DNA of 64,000 nt. Source: Lotus japonicus. Taxonomy: Eukaryota; Streptophyta; Magnoliopsida; Fabales; Fabaceae. The position numbers and the translations under genes were made by a program. The notes under the pieces are model-generated. The model worked only from the letters and a program-made list of their open reading frames with translations, did not search any database and was not told the origin of the DNA. Position 1 is the first letter of the stretch. The number at the start of each line of letters is the position of its first letter. Shown here piece by piece: positions 22,251 through 33,378 of this stretch. Location of the stretch: positions 33,237,158 through 33,301,157 of the forward strand of contig NC_080042.1 in assembly GCF_012489685.1 (NCBI RefSeq). Reading direction: 5' to 3'.

Positions 22251-22607
22251 GCTCCATGTCTCGCGTGTCCCTGGCGGTTTTCTTCCTTGTTGGTCGGGTT
22301 AGTGGGTCTGATTCCCCACGATCTGATGCTTGTTCCGGAAGTTTCATGCGTAGTGGTGAGGGTCGTGTTTCTCAACTGCCTCAACCGTTTCTTGGCCACG
22401 TTTTCGACCATCGTGGGGAGAATTTGACTTGGTCAATGTGGCACGTGTTACATGTGCCTGTGTTTAGCAGTAATTGTTGTTGTCGAGTTTTGCCGCCCCA
22501 TTAACTTGGTGCAACTTCCTCTTCCTTTCTTTAGTAAGAATTCGACTTCCTCGAGAGTTTTGGGCTGAATGCGTTTTTCTTTCTTGGGCCAAAATATTGG
22601 GCCAACA

Positions 22608-22814
22608 CCATGCTTCATGATGAATTTCATCGCAACGGTCTAAAACGAGAGCGATTGAAAATGAAAATGGTTGATGTTGGTTTGAATTTGATCATGAGAG
22701 GAAGTGGAAGAGTAGCAGTACCTGACCAGTGTGCTTGCGCCTCCCTCTGTAGACCTTACCGAAGGAACCCTCGCCGATGAGCTCGATCACGTGGTAGTTC
22801 TCAACCGAGCCCAT
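22608..22814 (-). pseudogene. TIO-like: 5' end of a FUSED/TWO-IN-ONE (TIO)-type serine/threonine kinase gene, broken in exon 2
   Basis: On the minus strand exon 1 (22814-22722) starts with ATG and encodes 31 residues, including [20 protein letters not shown]. This is the start of a kinase domain with the glycine-rich loop GEGSFG. It ends CAG at a GT donor (22721-22720). An 82-bp intron ends TTTTAG, and exon 2 (22639-22608) continues in phase as TVAMKFIMKHG, carrying the VAMK lysine. From memory of the family, plant FUSED kinases such as Arabidopsis TIO, which act in cytokinesis, start in just this way. After 11 codons the exon runs straight into the Tat LTR (TGTTGGCCC). The rest of the gene is not in this window and would lie past the gap. 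Correct splicing and wording suggest a real gene start, not a random fragment. Confidence 0.85.
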
Positions 22815-23107
22815 TGTTCATTCAGATTCCACCCAGAAAGAGAAAGAGAGTTGAGATTTGAAGTTGAAGTCGAATGGCAGATATGAGAAATTTCGAATTT
22901 GTGTAACCGCTCCACTATTACAACTTTTTTTTCTGATACTAAAACGGCTAAATAAAGACACAAATAATTTGTGAAAACGAAGTCAAGTTCATGAATTAAT
23001 CTTTAGTGAGTGTAATTTATATTTTCCATGTAGAAAAAGAGAAATAAATGAATAATTTTGTCCTCAAAAGTTAACTGCTATGCGAGCTTATTAAATGCTT
23101 GGATATA
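22815..23107 (-). promoter_or_regulatory. 5' UTR and upstream region of the TIO-like gene
   Basis: About 290 bp between the TIO-like ATG and the next transposon (whose 9-bp target duplication starts at 23108). Close to the ATG there is a purine/pyrimidine-biased leader (AGAAAGAGAAAGAGAG on the plus strand). No unambiguous TATA box is seen. No other gene is visible. Confidence 0.5.
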
Positions 23108-23116
23108 AAAGTGAAA

Positions 23117-23645
23117 GGCTAAAAAACACTTTTGGCCCCTAATGTTTTAAGTTTGTGCAAATTATGCCCCTACTCTATTTTTGTCGATGTTTCTACCCCT
23201 CATGTTTTCAAACAGTGCACCGTCTACCCCTTTGTCAGTCAGACACGTTAAAAAACTAATGGAATGAGCTGATTTGACTTTTTTATTTAATTTTTGGACC
23301 TGTCACGTGGAAATTACAAGTGAAATTGGAAAAAGGGGGCATGAGAGATTCAAACTCAAGACCTGTAAGTAGCAAAACATGCATTTAACCAGTTCAGTTA
23401 CATACATAATTGATATATACATCAAGCAAATTTAATTTATATCATTTCTTTGATCATCATCAACTTCATATACTCCTTTTCATCTCTCAAATCCACTCAG
23501 GAACCTCTCCTGAGAAAGTCTGACCGACAGAGGGGTAGACAGTGCACTGTTTGAAAACATGAGGGGTAGAAACGTCGACAAAAATAGAGTAGGGGCAGAA
23601 TTTGCACAAACTTAAAACATCAGGGGTAAAAAATGCTTTTTAGCC
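23117..23645. mobile_element. Mutator-type MITE with long inverted repeats and 9-bp target duplication
   Basis: The 529-bp element starts GGCTAAAAAACACTTTTGGC and ends GCTTTTTAGCC. Its terminal inverted repeats are roughly 125 bp (23117-23240 against 23520-23645), with matching blocks such as CCTACTCTATTTTTGTCGA. The 9-bp direct repeat AAAGTGAAA lies at 23108-23116 and 23646-23654, as expected for Mutator-like elements. The interior has no coding capacity. Confidence 0.88.
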
Positions 23646-23805
23646 AAAGTGAAAATAAGAGGAAGAAATATGAAAGTAAGGAAAATAAAATTAATGATAT
23701 ATTAGAAGGAGAAAATGAATTGATTTCCAAGTTGTATGGATAAGTGAAAAATAATGAGAAGAGTGTTAAAAAAATGAGAGTGATTGAATATTACTAGCTA
23801 ATTTT

Positions 23806-23808
<3 letters not shown>

Positions 23809-23849
<41 letters not shown>
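23809..23849. repeat. (AT)n microsatellite
   Basis: About 20 perfect AT dinucleotide units. It lies in AT-rich DNA between two MITEs. Confidence 0.95.
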
Positions 23850-23851
<2 letters not shown>

Positions 23852-23909
23852 TAGCTTACTCTTTTTTATTTTTACTATATCATTAGGTTTTTGGAAAAAA
23901 AAAATTGGG

Positions 23910-25104
23910 TTAATAGTCAAATTAGTCCTCAGTTTGTAAGCGAGTTTGATTTAAGTTCCTTTGATATAAAATGACGTTTAGTACGGTCAAAAACACCCAG
24001 TAATTATATAAATAACCAATGTTCTGAAAATTGGACCGGTCATCAAACCGGTCGAAGCACAAGGTTCAGAGGTCTAACTGGGGTTGAACCGAGGTTGAAC
24101 CGGTGATAATTAAATAATATAATTTTAATAAATTCTTATATAATATATTGAATGAACATATATTTTTATCACTCTAAATTTTTCATTTATAGATTTTGTG
24201 TTATTTTCTATTTTAATGATACTAAACGTACTGTTTAAAACGTACTTTTTAATCAAATATATATTGAAACAGAAGAATATTATTTTTTTTGACGGAAAAA
24301 ATAGGAGAATGTTAGTTATAAAAGAAATATATGCATGATAGTTTATGTTCTAACATGGTTTAATTTGAGAAATATTATTATACTATTTCTTTAAGGTTAA
24401 ATGTGCTATTCTTACGTTCAAAAACAAAAAAGAATTTTGCTGAAAAAAAAAAGAATAAAAACAGTTTAAAACAAAGGCCCAGCTTATTTCCTATGTAACA
24501 AAAAAAAACAAAGACCCAGTTGCCCATCACAGTTTGTAAAAACATTGACCCAAAAAAATCAAGTAAAACCCTAAAATTACCTCACTACTTTTTCTCTCAC
24601 CTCCAATTTCATTTCACTCCAAGTCTGGCAGCCCACATGCTCTACCAGATTTCTAATGTCTCTTCCAATCTCTCTACCCCCCTTCCTTCCTTCATATGTG
24701 AGATTGTCACTCATCCCCTCAATGCATCAAGTCTCCCACGGATCCTTCCATGAAACTGCACTAGATCTCCAATTTTTACCTCAATTAGTCGTGAGTCATG
24801 AGCTGAAGGAGGATGCAGAATGAAATTTGGAAAGAAAAAAGACGCTGACAGTGTTATTTCCATTGAACCGGCTCAACCGGAAAACCACCGGTTTTGACCG
24901 ATTTCTCCGGTTCACACCCGGTTTGCTACATCACCGGTTATGCCCCCGATTCGGACCGGTCACCTCACCGGTTCCCGGTTCAACCGGCCGGTCCGGTACG
25001 GTTTTCAGAGCACTGTAAATAACCGTCACTAAACGTCATTTTTCGTCAGAGGGACTAAAATCAAACTCGTTTACAAACTCAGGGACTAATTTGACAACTA
25101 TTAA
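23910..25104. mobile_element. MITE with ~85-bp inverted repeats, split by a hAT element
   Basis: The left arm (23910-24016) starts TTAATAGTCAAATTAGTCC; the right arm (25016-25104) ends GGACTAATTTGACAACTATTAA. The arms are inverted copies (landmarks GAGTTTGAT and AAAATGACGTTTAGT), giving an original element of about 190 bp. The target duplication is not clear, so I do not assign a superfamily. Confidence 0.75.
24017..25015. mobile_element. hAT-type non-autonomous transposon with GACCGG/CCGGTT-rich ends
   Basis: The 999-bp element has imperfect terminal inverted repeats (CAATGTTCTGAAAATTGGAC against CAGTGCTCTGAAAACCGTAC on the other strand). It is flanked by the 8-bp duplication TAAATAAC at 24009-24016 and 25016-25023, which indicates a hAT transposon. 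The subterminal parts, especially 24860-25000, are packed with ACCGGT/CCGGTT motifs that could bind transposase. There is no transposase ORF; the interior is AT-rich and non-coding. Confidence 0.87.
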
Positions 25105-25702
25105 ATTAATTTAGTAACATGAAAAGTATGGGAGAAATCATTTATGATGAACTTATTGATATCGGAAAAGGTAACACAAGAAATAGAGGTTCGAATTATG
25201 TTCCCTAAAAACTTGAGTTTTTCAAACGATTATAAGTTTAGAAAGAGTTTTCGCAATCGTTTGATGCAGCGGATAAATATAAAGATGGTAAAATAAATGA
25301 CAGTAAGCACACAGCGATATATCCTGGTTCACCCACAAACGATGGGGCTACGTCCAGTCCTTGGCAGCACCAAGATTTCCACTAACAAGTATTAAGGACT
25401 TCTCCTAGAGCAAGCATTCTACAGGACTTCTCCCAACAATTATTCTACAGGACTTCTCCCAACAAGTATTATGAGAACTTCTCCTAACAAGTATTCTACA
25501 CGACTTCTCCCAACTACAAGTATTATACAGGACTTCTCATAAGATTGTTTTCAAGATCGTTTTGTTCTACGAGTTTCTCTTCTTACAAGAGTGATTGTTG
25601 ACTTTTACAGTGCTGATAAACTACCAAGTGTTTGAGAATGATTTGACTCTTGAATATACTTTGAGTTCTATATCTAGAGAGATTGGATAGAGGATTTGAC
25701 TC
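25105..25702. repeat. Unclassified repeat stretch with a ~28-bp minisatellite (25384-25546)
   Basis: No gene is seen. From 25384 to 25546 there are about six degenerate copies of a unit like ACAGGACTTCTCCCAACAAG. The surroundings (CAGCGATATATCCTGGTTCACC) look like part of an old LTR in reverse orientation, but no boundaries could be fixed. Confidence 0.55.
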
Positions 25703-26575
25703 TGTAATTCCGGTTCTCGCACCGGACAGATGTCGAACGCGATGCTGGGACAACCGGTTCGACAACTGACTAACAGTAACAAAACCAGCAAAATAATAAA
25801 GAAGAACACAGAGGATTGGTAACCCAGTTCGGTGAAACTTCACCTACGTTTGGAGGGTTTGCACCCAAAGAAATGAAATCCACTATCTCAAGATTCAGGA
25901 ATTACAGACACTCATGAACACCACAGTTCATAGTTCACTTCCTAATCTACCCAGTGTATTTCTACTTAGTATCTCAACCTAAGGATGAGAGCCCCTCTCA
26001 CTTTCTCTCAATCACTGCCACAATGATTGGTAACAAACAATCAACAATCAGAGCTTTTAGAATCAATGAACATAGAACACAACTTTGCTTTATAGAATCA
26101 GTGAGCAAAGTTTGTTCACAAGTAAACAAGGAAAATGAACAATGAAAACCCTAAAACTCTTGATCTCTCTCAATTAGCTTCGGTGGTCTTCAAGCTTTAG
26201 GTGTTTGTCCTTTTATACACTTCAGCAGCGGCAGCATGAGCTCTGGGGTTAGCATGGGCTGAAGTAACAGATTGCCGCAACAGCAATTCAAAACGCAATC
26301 TTGATAGATCTTGTTTCGTATTGCACAAGAAAAGATAGAAACCAATCTTTTAACAAAGATTGTTTCAACAAATAACAACTCATAAATAAAACCCTTCTGG
26401 TATAGCTACTTGACCCTCAAGTAACACCGAAATCATATCTTCAAATAATCTTCAGAGGGCCCACAACAGAAACTCAAGCTGAGGACTGATGCCCAAACTT
26501 CACAGAATCAGATGCCACGGCATCCGCTTCGACAATCGGTTGTTTTGACAAAATGCAAGACAACATGTACCAACA
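25703..26575 (-). mobile_element. Copia LTR (3' LTR) in minus orientation
   Basis: This is a reverse-complement copy of the LTR family at 27348 and 35667. It begins TGTAATTCCGGTTCTC and ends CATGTACCAACA, 873 bp. Directly to the right the minus strand reads as polypurine tract (AAAGGGGGAGAT), so this is the 3' LTR of a minus-strand element. Confidence 0.85.
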
Positions 26576-27000
26576 ATCTCCCCCTTTGTCAAATTTTGTC
26601 TAAAACAACACACAAACCAGAGAAGATAAAAATAGAGAATCAATTCTCCCCCTTAAGCAAAGCTCCCCCTCAAATGATGCATCCATACCAACAACAATCA
26701 TACTCCAAAAGGCATAGTGGGAACAAAGAACATAGCAGCAGAACACACTAACTATCCAACAAAATCAAACCAGTAAACCAATAGCAACTTGAACATAAAA
26801 CAGTAGCAGCTTGGAGTACTACACAACCAGTTACTTGCCTTGTCTTGAAAGTGTCTTCAAATTATTACAGACCAAAGCTACCAAGTAGGAAAACATAAGT
26901 GTCTTCAGAGCAACAAAAACAACACAGATTCTTCACCAAACTACTCCCCCTTTTTAACATAAATTTGGCAAAAAGGTCTTCAGCATAAACAAACCATCAC
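26576..27000 (-). mobile_element. 3' internal end of the minus-strand copia element
   Basis: On the minus strand it parallels 35250-35666 of the plus-strand copia element: the AAAAAGGGGGAGTAG block, a central region with ATGCATCATTT, and the polypurine tract before the LTR. Homology fades near 26975. No ORF3 or pol sequence follows, so this copy is truncated. The remaining bases up to 27258 hold nothing I recognise. Confidence 0.7.
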
Positions 27001-27347
27001 TACTAAGACCAGAATGACAACAATTCATGAACATTTTCAATAACTGACTTCTTACAACCGGTAGATGGTTCAGAACCCAAGGTAGATTAATGGATTTGGA
27101 AATCAAGTTTAGATGTGTCAACAATCGGGTTTGAATTTCCAGCAGAGGTTTCCATATTCGCATCTGTTGCTACCATATGTTGCTTTAAAACCTTGCTTGC
27201 ATGAGTTAAATATGAGGATTCAAGCCTTCAAAGTTTATTTTAGCTTGAAATCCTTGTTATGTTTTAGATTTAGTACTCCATTCTATTCTACTTGTTTGCA
27301 CTGCCATGTAGTCATTTTTCAAGTTGCGGTTTAGTGCCATGACTTAG

Positions 27348-28227
27348 TGTTGTTACTTTGTTGTCTTGCATTTTGTCAAAAACAATCAGATGTTGAAGCA
27401 GATGCCGTGGCATCTGATTCTGTGTTGCTAGGACATCTGTCCTCTGTTTGGAACGTTACCTGTGGGCCCTTGTAGATTTTATGAAGATATATTTTTGTAG
27501 TTACTTGAGGAACAAGTAGCTGTACCAGAAGGGTTTGATTTGTGGGTTATTATTTGTTGAAACAATCTTTGATAAAAGATTGGGTTTCTATCTTCACGTT
27601 TGAATTTTGCAACAATATGTTGGAGATTCAATTTTGATTTGTTGCTGCAATCTGTTACTTCAGCCCAAGAAAACCCTATTGCCTATGCCACCGCTGCTGA
27701 AGTCTATAAAAGGACAAAGACCTAAGGCTTGAAGACCACCGAAGCTAATAGAGAGATTAAGTGTTTTAGGATGGTTATTGTTCTTTGTTCTTTGTTCTTT
27801 GTTACTTGTGATCATACCTTGCTCACTGATTCTATAAAGCAAGGTTATGATCTGTGTAGTTTGCATCTGCAAACTCTGATTGTTGATTGTCAGTTACCAA
27901 TCATTGAGACAGTGATTGAGAGAAAGTGAGAGGGGCTCTCATACTTAGGTTGAGATACTAAGTAGAAATACACTGGGTAGATTAGGAAGTGAACTATGAA
28001 CTGTGGTGTTCATGAGTGTCTGTAATTCCTGAATCTTGAGATAGTGGATTTCCTTTCTTTGGGTGAAAACCCTCCAGACGTAGGTGATGTTTTTCACTGA
28101 ACTGGGTTAACAATTCTTGTGTCTTATTTACTTGTGTTTTTATTTACTACTGTTACTGTTAGTCGATTGTTGTACCTGTCGTCCCAGCATTGTGTAGGAC
28201 ATCTGGTCCAAGGGAACCTGAATTTCA
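27348..28227 (+). repeat. 5' LTR of the copia element
   Basis: Starts TGTTGTTACTTTG, ends AATTTCA. It contains CTATAAAAGGAC near 27703, the probable TATA box. It has one more TTCTTTG unit (around 27780) than the 3' copy. Confidence 0.92.
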
Positions 28228-28229
28228 AT

Positions 28230-28249
28230 TGGCATCAGATCAGGCACCC
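28230..28249 (+). other. Primer-binding site of the copia element
   Basis: TGGCATCAGATCAGGCACC lies just after the LTR and resembles the iMet-type site TGGTATCAGAGC with changes. It may have been mutated since insertion. Confidence 0.65.
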
Positions 28250-28291
28250 TGTTCTGATTGGGTGAGCTCCAGGGAATCTAATTCAGTTCTC

Positions 28292-30144
28292 ATGGATAAC
28301 AAGGAGGGAGGATCAGTCAATAGGTCATCTATTCTGGATGGTACTAACTATGACTACTAGAAGGTTCGCATGACAGCCTTTCTCAAGTCAACTGACAACA
28401 AGACTTAGAAAGCTATTGTTAAGGGTTGGAAGCACCCCACCAAGGCACAAGCTAAAGGTACTTCAACTGTTACTACTGAGAAACCTGAGGAAGAATGGAC
28501 TAAGATAGAAGATGAAGCTGCTCTTGGGAATTCTAAAGCACTGAATGCTATTTTCAATGGAGTTGACAAGAATATGTTCAGGCTAATTAACACTTGTACT
28601 GTGGCCAAGGATGCCTGGGAGATACTGAAGACAGCTCATGAAGGAACTACTAGAGTGAGAATGTCAAGACTTCAGATGCTTACTACTCAGTTTGAAAATC
28701 TGATGATGATTGAAGAAGAAACCATCTCTGAATTCCACATGCGTGTTCGTGACTTGTCCATTGCTTCTTTCGCTCTGGGAGAACCTATGTCAGATGAAAA
28801 CTTGTAAGGAAAATCTTGAGGTCTCTACCAAAGAAATTTGATATGAAAGTTACTGCGATTGAGGAGGCTCAAGACATTGAGAACATGAAGGTTGATGAGC
28901 TAATTGGATCTTTGCAGACTTTTGAGTTGAAACTTGGTGACAAGTCGGAAAAGAAACACAAGAGTATTGCTTTTGTATCTAACACAGATGAGGGTGATGA
29001 TGAAGACTGTGAGGGTGAAAACCTTTCTGAGGCTCTGGCTATGCTAGCAAAAAAATTCAACAGAGCATTGAGAAAGATTGACAAAAGAACCAGGCCTAAT
29101 GTCCAGGACATGAAGTTCGACAACAAACCCAAGTTTTCTAATTCATAGAGGAGGTCCAAGGAAGATGAAAGATCTGGTTAGAGTAAAGGAGTGCAGTGTC
29201 ATGAGTGTGAAGGTTATGGTCACATTAGACCTGAATGTGCTACTTATCTGAAAAAGCAGAAGAAAGGCCTAATGGTCACTTGGTCAGATGAAGACACTGA
29301 AGATGAGGAGGAGATTTCTGCCAACAAGGTAATTGCCTTCTCTGGAACAGTTTGTGATACAGATACAAGTGATGAAGATATTTCAGATGAGGAACTTGCT
29401 GAGACTTACAAGCTGTTGCATATCAAATGGGAGGAAGCCTGTAAACTTGTAAGAGAACAGGAAAGTGAGATAGAACAACTCTCCTCTCAGAATGAAAGAT
29501 TGAAAGAACTCAGTGCTAAGCTAAAAGAAGATTGTGATAAGTGGAAATTCAAGCTTGAAAATGTTGACACTGTGGAAAAGGCAAAAATGGTGTTAGTCAA
29601 TACATAATTACAAGAGGAAATAACAATTCTGAAAAGCAAGCTTGAAGCCACCCACAAATCTCTCCGAATGTTGAATAGTGGTTCTGACATGTTAGATGAG
29701 ATTCTGAAAGAAACAAGTAAGCAGGGAAGGAGCTTGAAGGGAATTGGATTTGACTATGAGATTGCAAACAAGAAAAATCAGAAGGGGTCAAAGAATTTTG
29801 TTGCCGCAGCAGAACAATCTGAATTCAAGAAACCTGCTAATTATCAGAGGTCAAGACCGATGCCTCGACATTTGAGTTCTCAAGTCAAGAGTATCAAAAC
29901 ATCACCTTGGAAGTGTCACTACTGTGGAAGGAATGGACATATAAAACCCTACTGTTTCAAATTGTATGGCTACCCTCAAGCTTATGATAGGTCAAATAAC
30001 TCAAAGGTCACACATATGAAGAAGGAATGGAAGCCCAAGAGGGAAGTTACTTGTCTGGTTGCCTACACATCTTTTAGAGCCTCTGCAAGAGAAGACTGGT
30101 ACTTTGATAGTGGTTGCTCAAAGCATATGACAGGAAATAAATGA
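28292..30144 (+). pseudogene. gag: Broken gag and protease start of the copia element
   Basis: The frame starts at the ATG giving MDNKEGGSVNRSSILDG. It encodes a copia gag domain (AWEILKTAHEGTTRVRMSRL; MRVRDLSIASFALG; RSLPKKFDMKVTAIEEAQD) and two CX2CX4HX4C zinc knuckles (CHECEGYGHIRPEC and CHYCGRNGHIKPYC). A coiled-coil segment lies between the knuckles. The protease motif WYFDSGCSKHMTG sits at the end. In-frame stops are at 28358, 28406, 29146, 29179, 29605 and 30142, and a frameshift lies near 28802. Two zinc knuckles set apart by a coiled coil is an uncommon layout compared with the single knuckle of the element at 3931. No functional Gag can be made. Confidence 0.88.
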
Positions 30145-33141
30145 TATTTGAAGGATCTCAGAAGTCATTCTAGCAACTATGTCACATTTGGAGATGGAGC
30201 TAAAGGAAAAATTAAAGGGGTAGGAAAACTGGTTAATGCTGGATCCCCAGATTTGAATAATGTGCTTCTGGTTATTGGCCTAACTGCTAATCTAATTAGC
30301 ATAAGCCAACTCTGTGATCAAGGACTTGAAGTGAAGTTCAATAGAGGAGGTTGTATTGTAACTACAAAAGATGACAAAGTCTTTATGAGAGGAGTCAGAT
30401 CGAAAGATAACTGTTATATGTGGACACCTCAAGAGATAGCTCAAGTCTCTAGGTGCTTGTTAACAAAGCAAGATGAGTTAAATGTATGGCACCAAAAGCT
30501 AGGACATCTCAATTTGAAGAGTATGCAAAAGATAGTTGCTGAAGAAGCCATAAGAGATTTTCCTAAGCTGAGGATAAGAGAAGGAAAGCTATGTGGAGAA
30601 TACAAGATTGGAAAACAAACCAAGGTATCTCATACAAAACTTCAGCATCAGACCACAACAAAGGTACTGGAATTGCTGCACATGGACCTCATGGGACCAA
30701 TGCAGGTTGAAAGCTTGGGAGGTAAAAGATATGTGTTTGTTTGTGTTGGTGATTTTTCCAAGTACACTTGGATAGAGTTCTTGAGAGAAAAGTTAGAAAC
30801 CTTTGATATCTTCATGAACCTGTGCCTGAGGCTTCAGAATGAGAAGAGTTCTATGATGGTAAGGATCAGAAGTGACCATGGAAGGGAGTTTGAGAATTCA
30901 AAATTCTATGAGTTTTGGGAATCAGAAGGAATCAATCATGAATTTTCAGCACCCATCACCCCACAACAGAATGGAATTGTTGAGAGAAAGAGTAGAACAC
31001 TTCAGGAGTCAGCCAGGGTCATGTTACATGCCAAGAAGATTCCACTTAAGTTCTGGGCTGAGGCTATGAATACTGCATGCTACATCCACAACAAAGTCAC
31101 CATTAGTGCTGGAACTACCTCTACTCAGTATGAAATATGGAAAGGTAGGAAACCTACAGTAAAAAACTTTCATATATTTGGAAGCAAATGTTATATTCTT
31201 GCTGATCGTGAACCAAGAAGAAAGTTGGATCCAAAGAGTGATGAAGGGATATTCATGGGGTACTCAACAAATAGCAAAGCCTACAGAGTATTCAATTCTC
31301 GTACAAAAACCATGATGGAGTCAGTAAATGTGAGTGTTGATGATGAGCCTAGTGCAAGAAAGGAATCCAATATCAGTGAAGATGAAGATAGTGCAGATGT
31401 TCTAGCCGATGCTCCAGCAACCAACCTCAACAATGAGTCTGATACAAGTGCAGATGAAATTGAAGACAAGCGGTCTACACAGAATAAAGCTCCATCCAAC
31501 AGGATTCAAAAGATCCATCCTCAAGAAAATATTATTGGTGAGCTTCAGGAGGGAGTAACAACCAGGTCCAGAAGTCTTATTGCTCATGGATGCTACATCT
31601 CAAAGATAGAACCTAGCAATGTCAAAGAAGCTCTTGCTGATGAATACTGGATAAATGCAATGCAAGAAGAGCTTGATCAGTTCACAAGGAATGAAGTTTG
31701 GAATCTGGTACCAAGACCTGAAAAAGTAAACATCATTGGCACAAAATGGATTTTCAGAAACAAGTCTGATGAAAAGGGAATTGTCACCAGAAACAAAGCA
31801 AGACTGGTTGCTCAGGGATATACACAGATAGAGCGAATTGACTTTGATGAAACCTTTGCACCAGTAGCAAGACTGGAGTCTATAAGTCTTTTGTTGGGAG
31901 TTGCATGTCTTCTAAAGTTCAGACTCTACCAAATGGATGTCAAGAGTGCATTTCTGAATGGTTACTTAAATGAAGAAGTATATGTAGAGCAACCTACAGG
32001 GTTCATAGACCCTCATCATCCAGATTATGTATACAAATTAAGAAAAACACTGTATGGATTGAAGCAAGCTCCCAGAGCATGGTATGAGAGGCTTACTGAA
32101 TTTCTTGTTAGTAATGGCTATTGCAAGGGAGTAATTGACAAGACCTTATTTGTTAAGAATGACAAAGGAAAGCTCATGATAGCACAAATCTATGTGGATG
32201 ATATAGTCTTTGGAGGAATGTCAAACACAATGGTGGAGCATTTCGTTCAACAAATGAAATCTGAGTTTGAAATAAGCTTAGTTGGTGAGTTGAGTTATTT
32301 CCTAGGTCTACAAGTTAAGCAAATGGAGGATTCCATGTTTATCTCACAGACCAAATATGCCAAGGGCTTGGTCAAGAAGTTTGGTTTAGAGAAGTCAGGT
32401 CACAAAAGAACTCCAACTGCAACTCATGTTAAATTAACCAAGGATGAGCAGGGAGAAGATGTTGATCAAAGTCTCTACAGAAGCATGATAGGAAGCTTGT
32501 TGTATCTTACTGCTAGTAGACCTGATATCACTTTTGCTGTTGGTGTGTGTGCTAGATACCAAGCTGCTCCTAAAACAAGTCATCTACTGCAAGTAAAGAG
32601 AATCATCAAGTACATCAATGCTACAAGTGATTATGATATTCTCTATACTCATGATACAAACTCTTCATTAGTTGGATATTGTGATGCAGATTGGGCAGGT
32701 AGTGCAGATGACAGAAAAAGCAAATCACGAGGTTGTTTCTTTTTAGGAAATAATTTAATCTCGTGGTTTAGTAAGAAGCAGAACTGTGTATCTTTATCAA
32801 CTGCAGAAGCTGAGTATATTGCTGCTAGAAGTAGTTGCACACAACTCATGTGGATGAAGCAAATGCTCAAAGAGTATGATGTTGAACAGGATGTCATGAC
32901 ATTGTATTGTGACAATCTCAGTGCAATCAATATTTCCAAGAATCCAATTCAACACAGCAGGACTAAGCACATTGACATAAGACATCACTTTATCAGGGAA
33001 TTAGTGGAGAATAAAATTGTCACATTGGAGCATGTTACAACTGAGAAGCAATTGGCTGACATATTTACAAAGCCCCTTGTTGCGAGTACTTTTGAAAAAT
33101 TAAGAGGAAATCTTGGGATTTGCCTCTTTGAAGGAGCATAG
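30145..33141 (+). CDS. pol: Pol (integrase-RT-RNase H) of the copia element, open but likely inactive
   Basis: About 997 codons are open from just after the stop at 30142. The integrase zinc region has [10 protein letters not shown], but [10 protein letters not shown] carries Tyr where the second zinc-binding Cys should be. The core has [21 protein letters not shown] and [13 protein letters not shown] (D, D, E present). RT has [34 protein letters not shown] and YVDDIVFG. RNase H has [19 protein letters not shown] and YCDNLSAI. It ends ADIFTKPL and a short tail. Gag and protease upstream are broken in the same frame, so this reading cannot be translated as a normal polyprotein. Confidence 0.92.
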   Translation, partial: YLKDLRSHSSNYVTFGDGAKGKIKGVGKLVNAGSPDLNNVLLVIGLTANLISISQLCDQGLEVKFNRGGCIVTTKDDKVFMRGVRSKDNCYMWTPQEIAQVSRCLLTKQDELNVWHQKLGHLNLKSMQKIVAEEAIRDFPKLRIREGKLCGEYKIGKQTKVSHTKLQHQTTTKVLELLHMDLMGPMQVESLGGKRYVFVCVGDFSKYTWIEFLREKLETFDIFMNLCLRLQNEKSSMMVRIRSDHGREFENSKFYEFWESEGINHEFSAPITPQQNGIVERKSRTLQESARVMLHAKKIPLKFWAEAMNTACYIHNKVTISAGTTSTQYEIWKGRKPTVKNFHIFGSKCYILADREPRRKLDPKSDEGIFMGYSTNSKAYRVFNSRTKTMMESVNVSVDDEPSARKESNISEDEDSADVLADAPATNLNNESDTSADEIEDKRSTQNKAPSNRIQKIHPQENIIGELQEGVTTRSRSLIAHGCYISKIEPSNVKEALADEYWINAMQEELDQFTRNEVWNLVPRPEKVNIIGTKWIFRNKSDEKGIVTRNKARLVAQGYTQIERIDFDETFAPVARLESISLLLGVACLLKFRLYQMDVKSAFLNGYLNEEVYVEQPTGFIDPHHPDYVYKLRKTLYGLKQAPRAWYERLTEFLVSNGYCKGVIDKTLFVKNDKGKLMIAQIYVDDIVFGGMSNTMVEHFVQQMKSEFEISLVGELSYFLGLQVKQMEDSMFISQTKYAKGLVKKFGLEKSGHKRTPTATHVKLTKDEQGEDVDQSLYRSMIGSLLYLTASRPDITFAVGVCARYQAAPKTSHLLQVKRIIKYINATSDYDILYTHDTNSSLVGYCDADWAGSADDRKSKSRGCFFLGNNLISWFSKKQNCVSLSTAEAEYIAARSSCTQLMWMKQMLKEYDVEQDVMTLYCDNLSAINISKNPIQHSRTKHIDIRHHFIRELVENKIVTLEHVTTEKQLADIFTKPLVASTFEKLRGNLGICLFEGA

Positions 33142-33378
33142 CAATCAACGTTCCTAAAGGTGTTAACGGCTAGTTTTATCTTTCTCATCATTAACTGTCG
33201 TTATGACGTCAGCAGAGAGAAGGTTGCTTCTTTGCCCAACTGCTATAAAACCTCCTTCAACGGGCAAATTGTCTCTATTCAACCGCTTGTACTTTTTATT
33301 TTTGCAAGTTTTAACTTCTTTCATTCTCAATTTCTCATCAAATTTCTGTGTTCAAAGTGTTGTTTCACTCAAATCATC

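Larger units (their letters stand above)
18428..22607 (-). mobile_element. 5' LTR of the Tat element, split by another retrotransposon
   Basis: In plus coordinates the LTR is 18428-18792 plus 22188-22607 (about 785 bp). It starts TGTTTACACTG and ends TTGGGCCAACA, so on its own strand it runs TGTTGGCCCAATATT to TAAACA. The interruption is a complete LTR element at 18793-22182 flanked by a TTTCT duplication; removing it and one TTTCT restores one continuous LTR. The right-hand end at 22607/22608 abuts TIO-like exon 2. The matching 3' LTR would be to the left, beyond the gap. Confidence 0.85.

Noticed and set aside
25384..25546. Short repeats reminiscent of a CRISPR array
   Set aside because: Units are degenerate, adjoin one another without unique spacers, and the organism is a plant.
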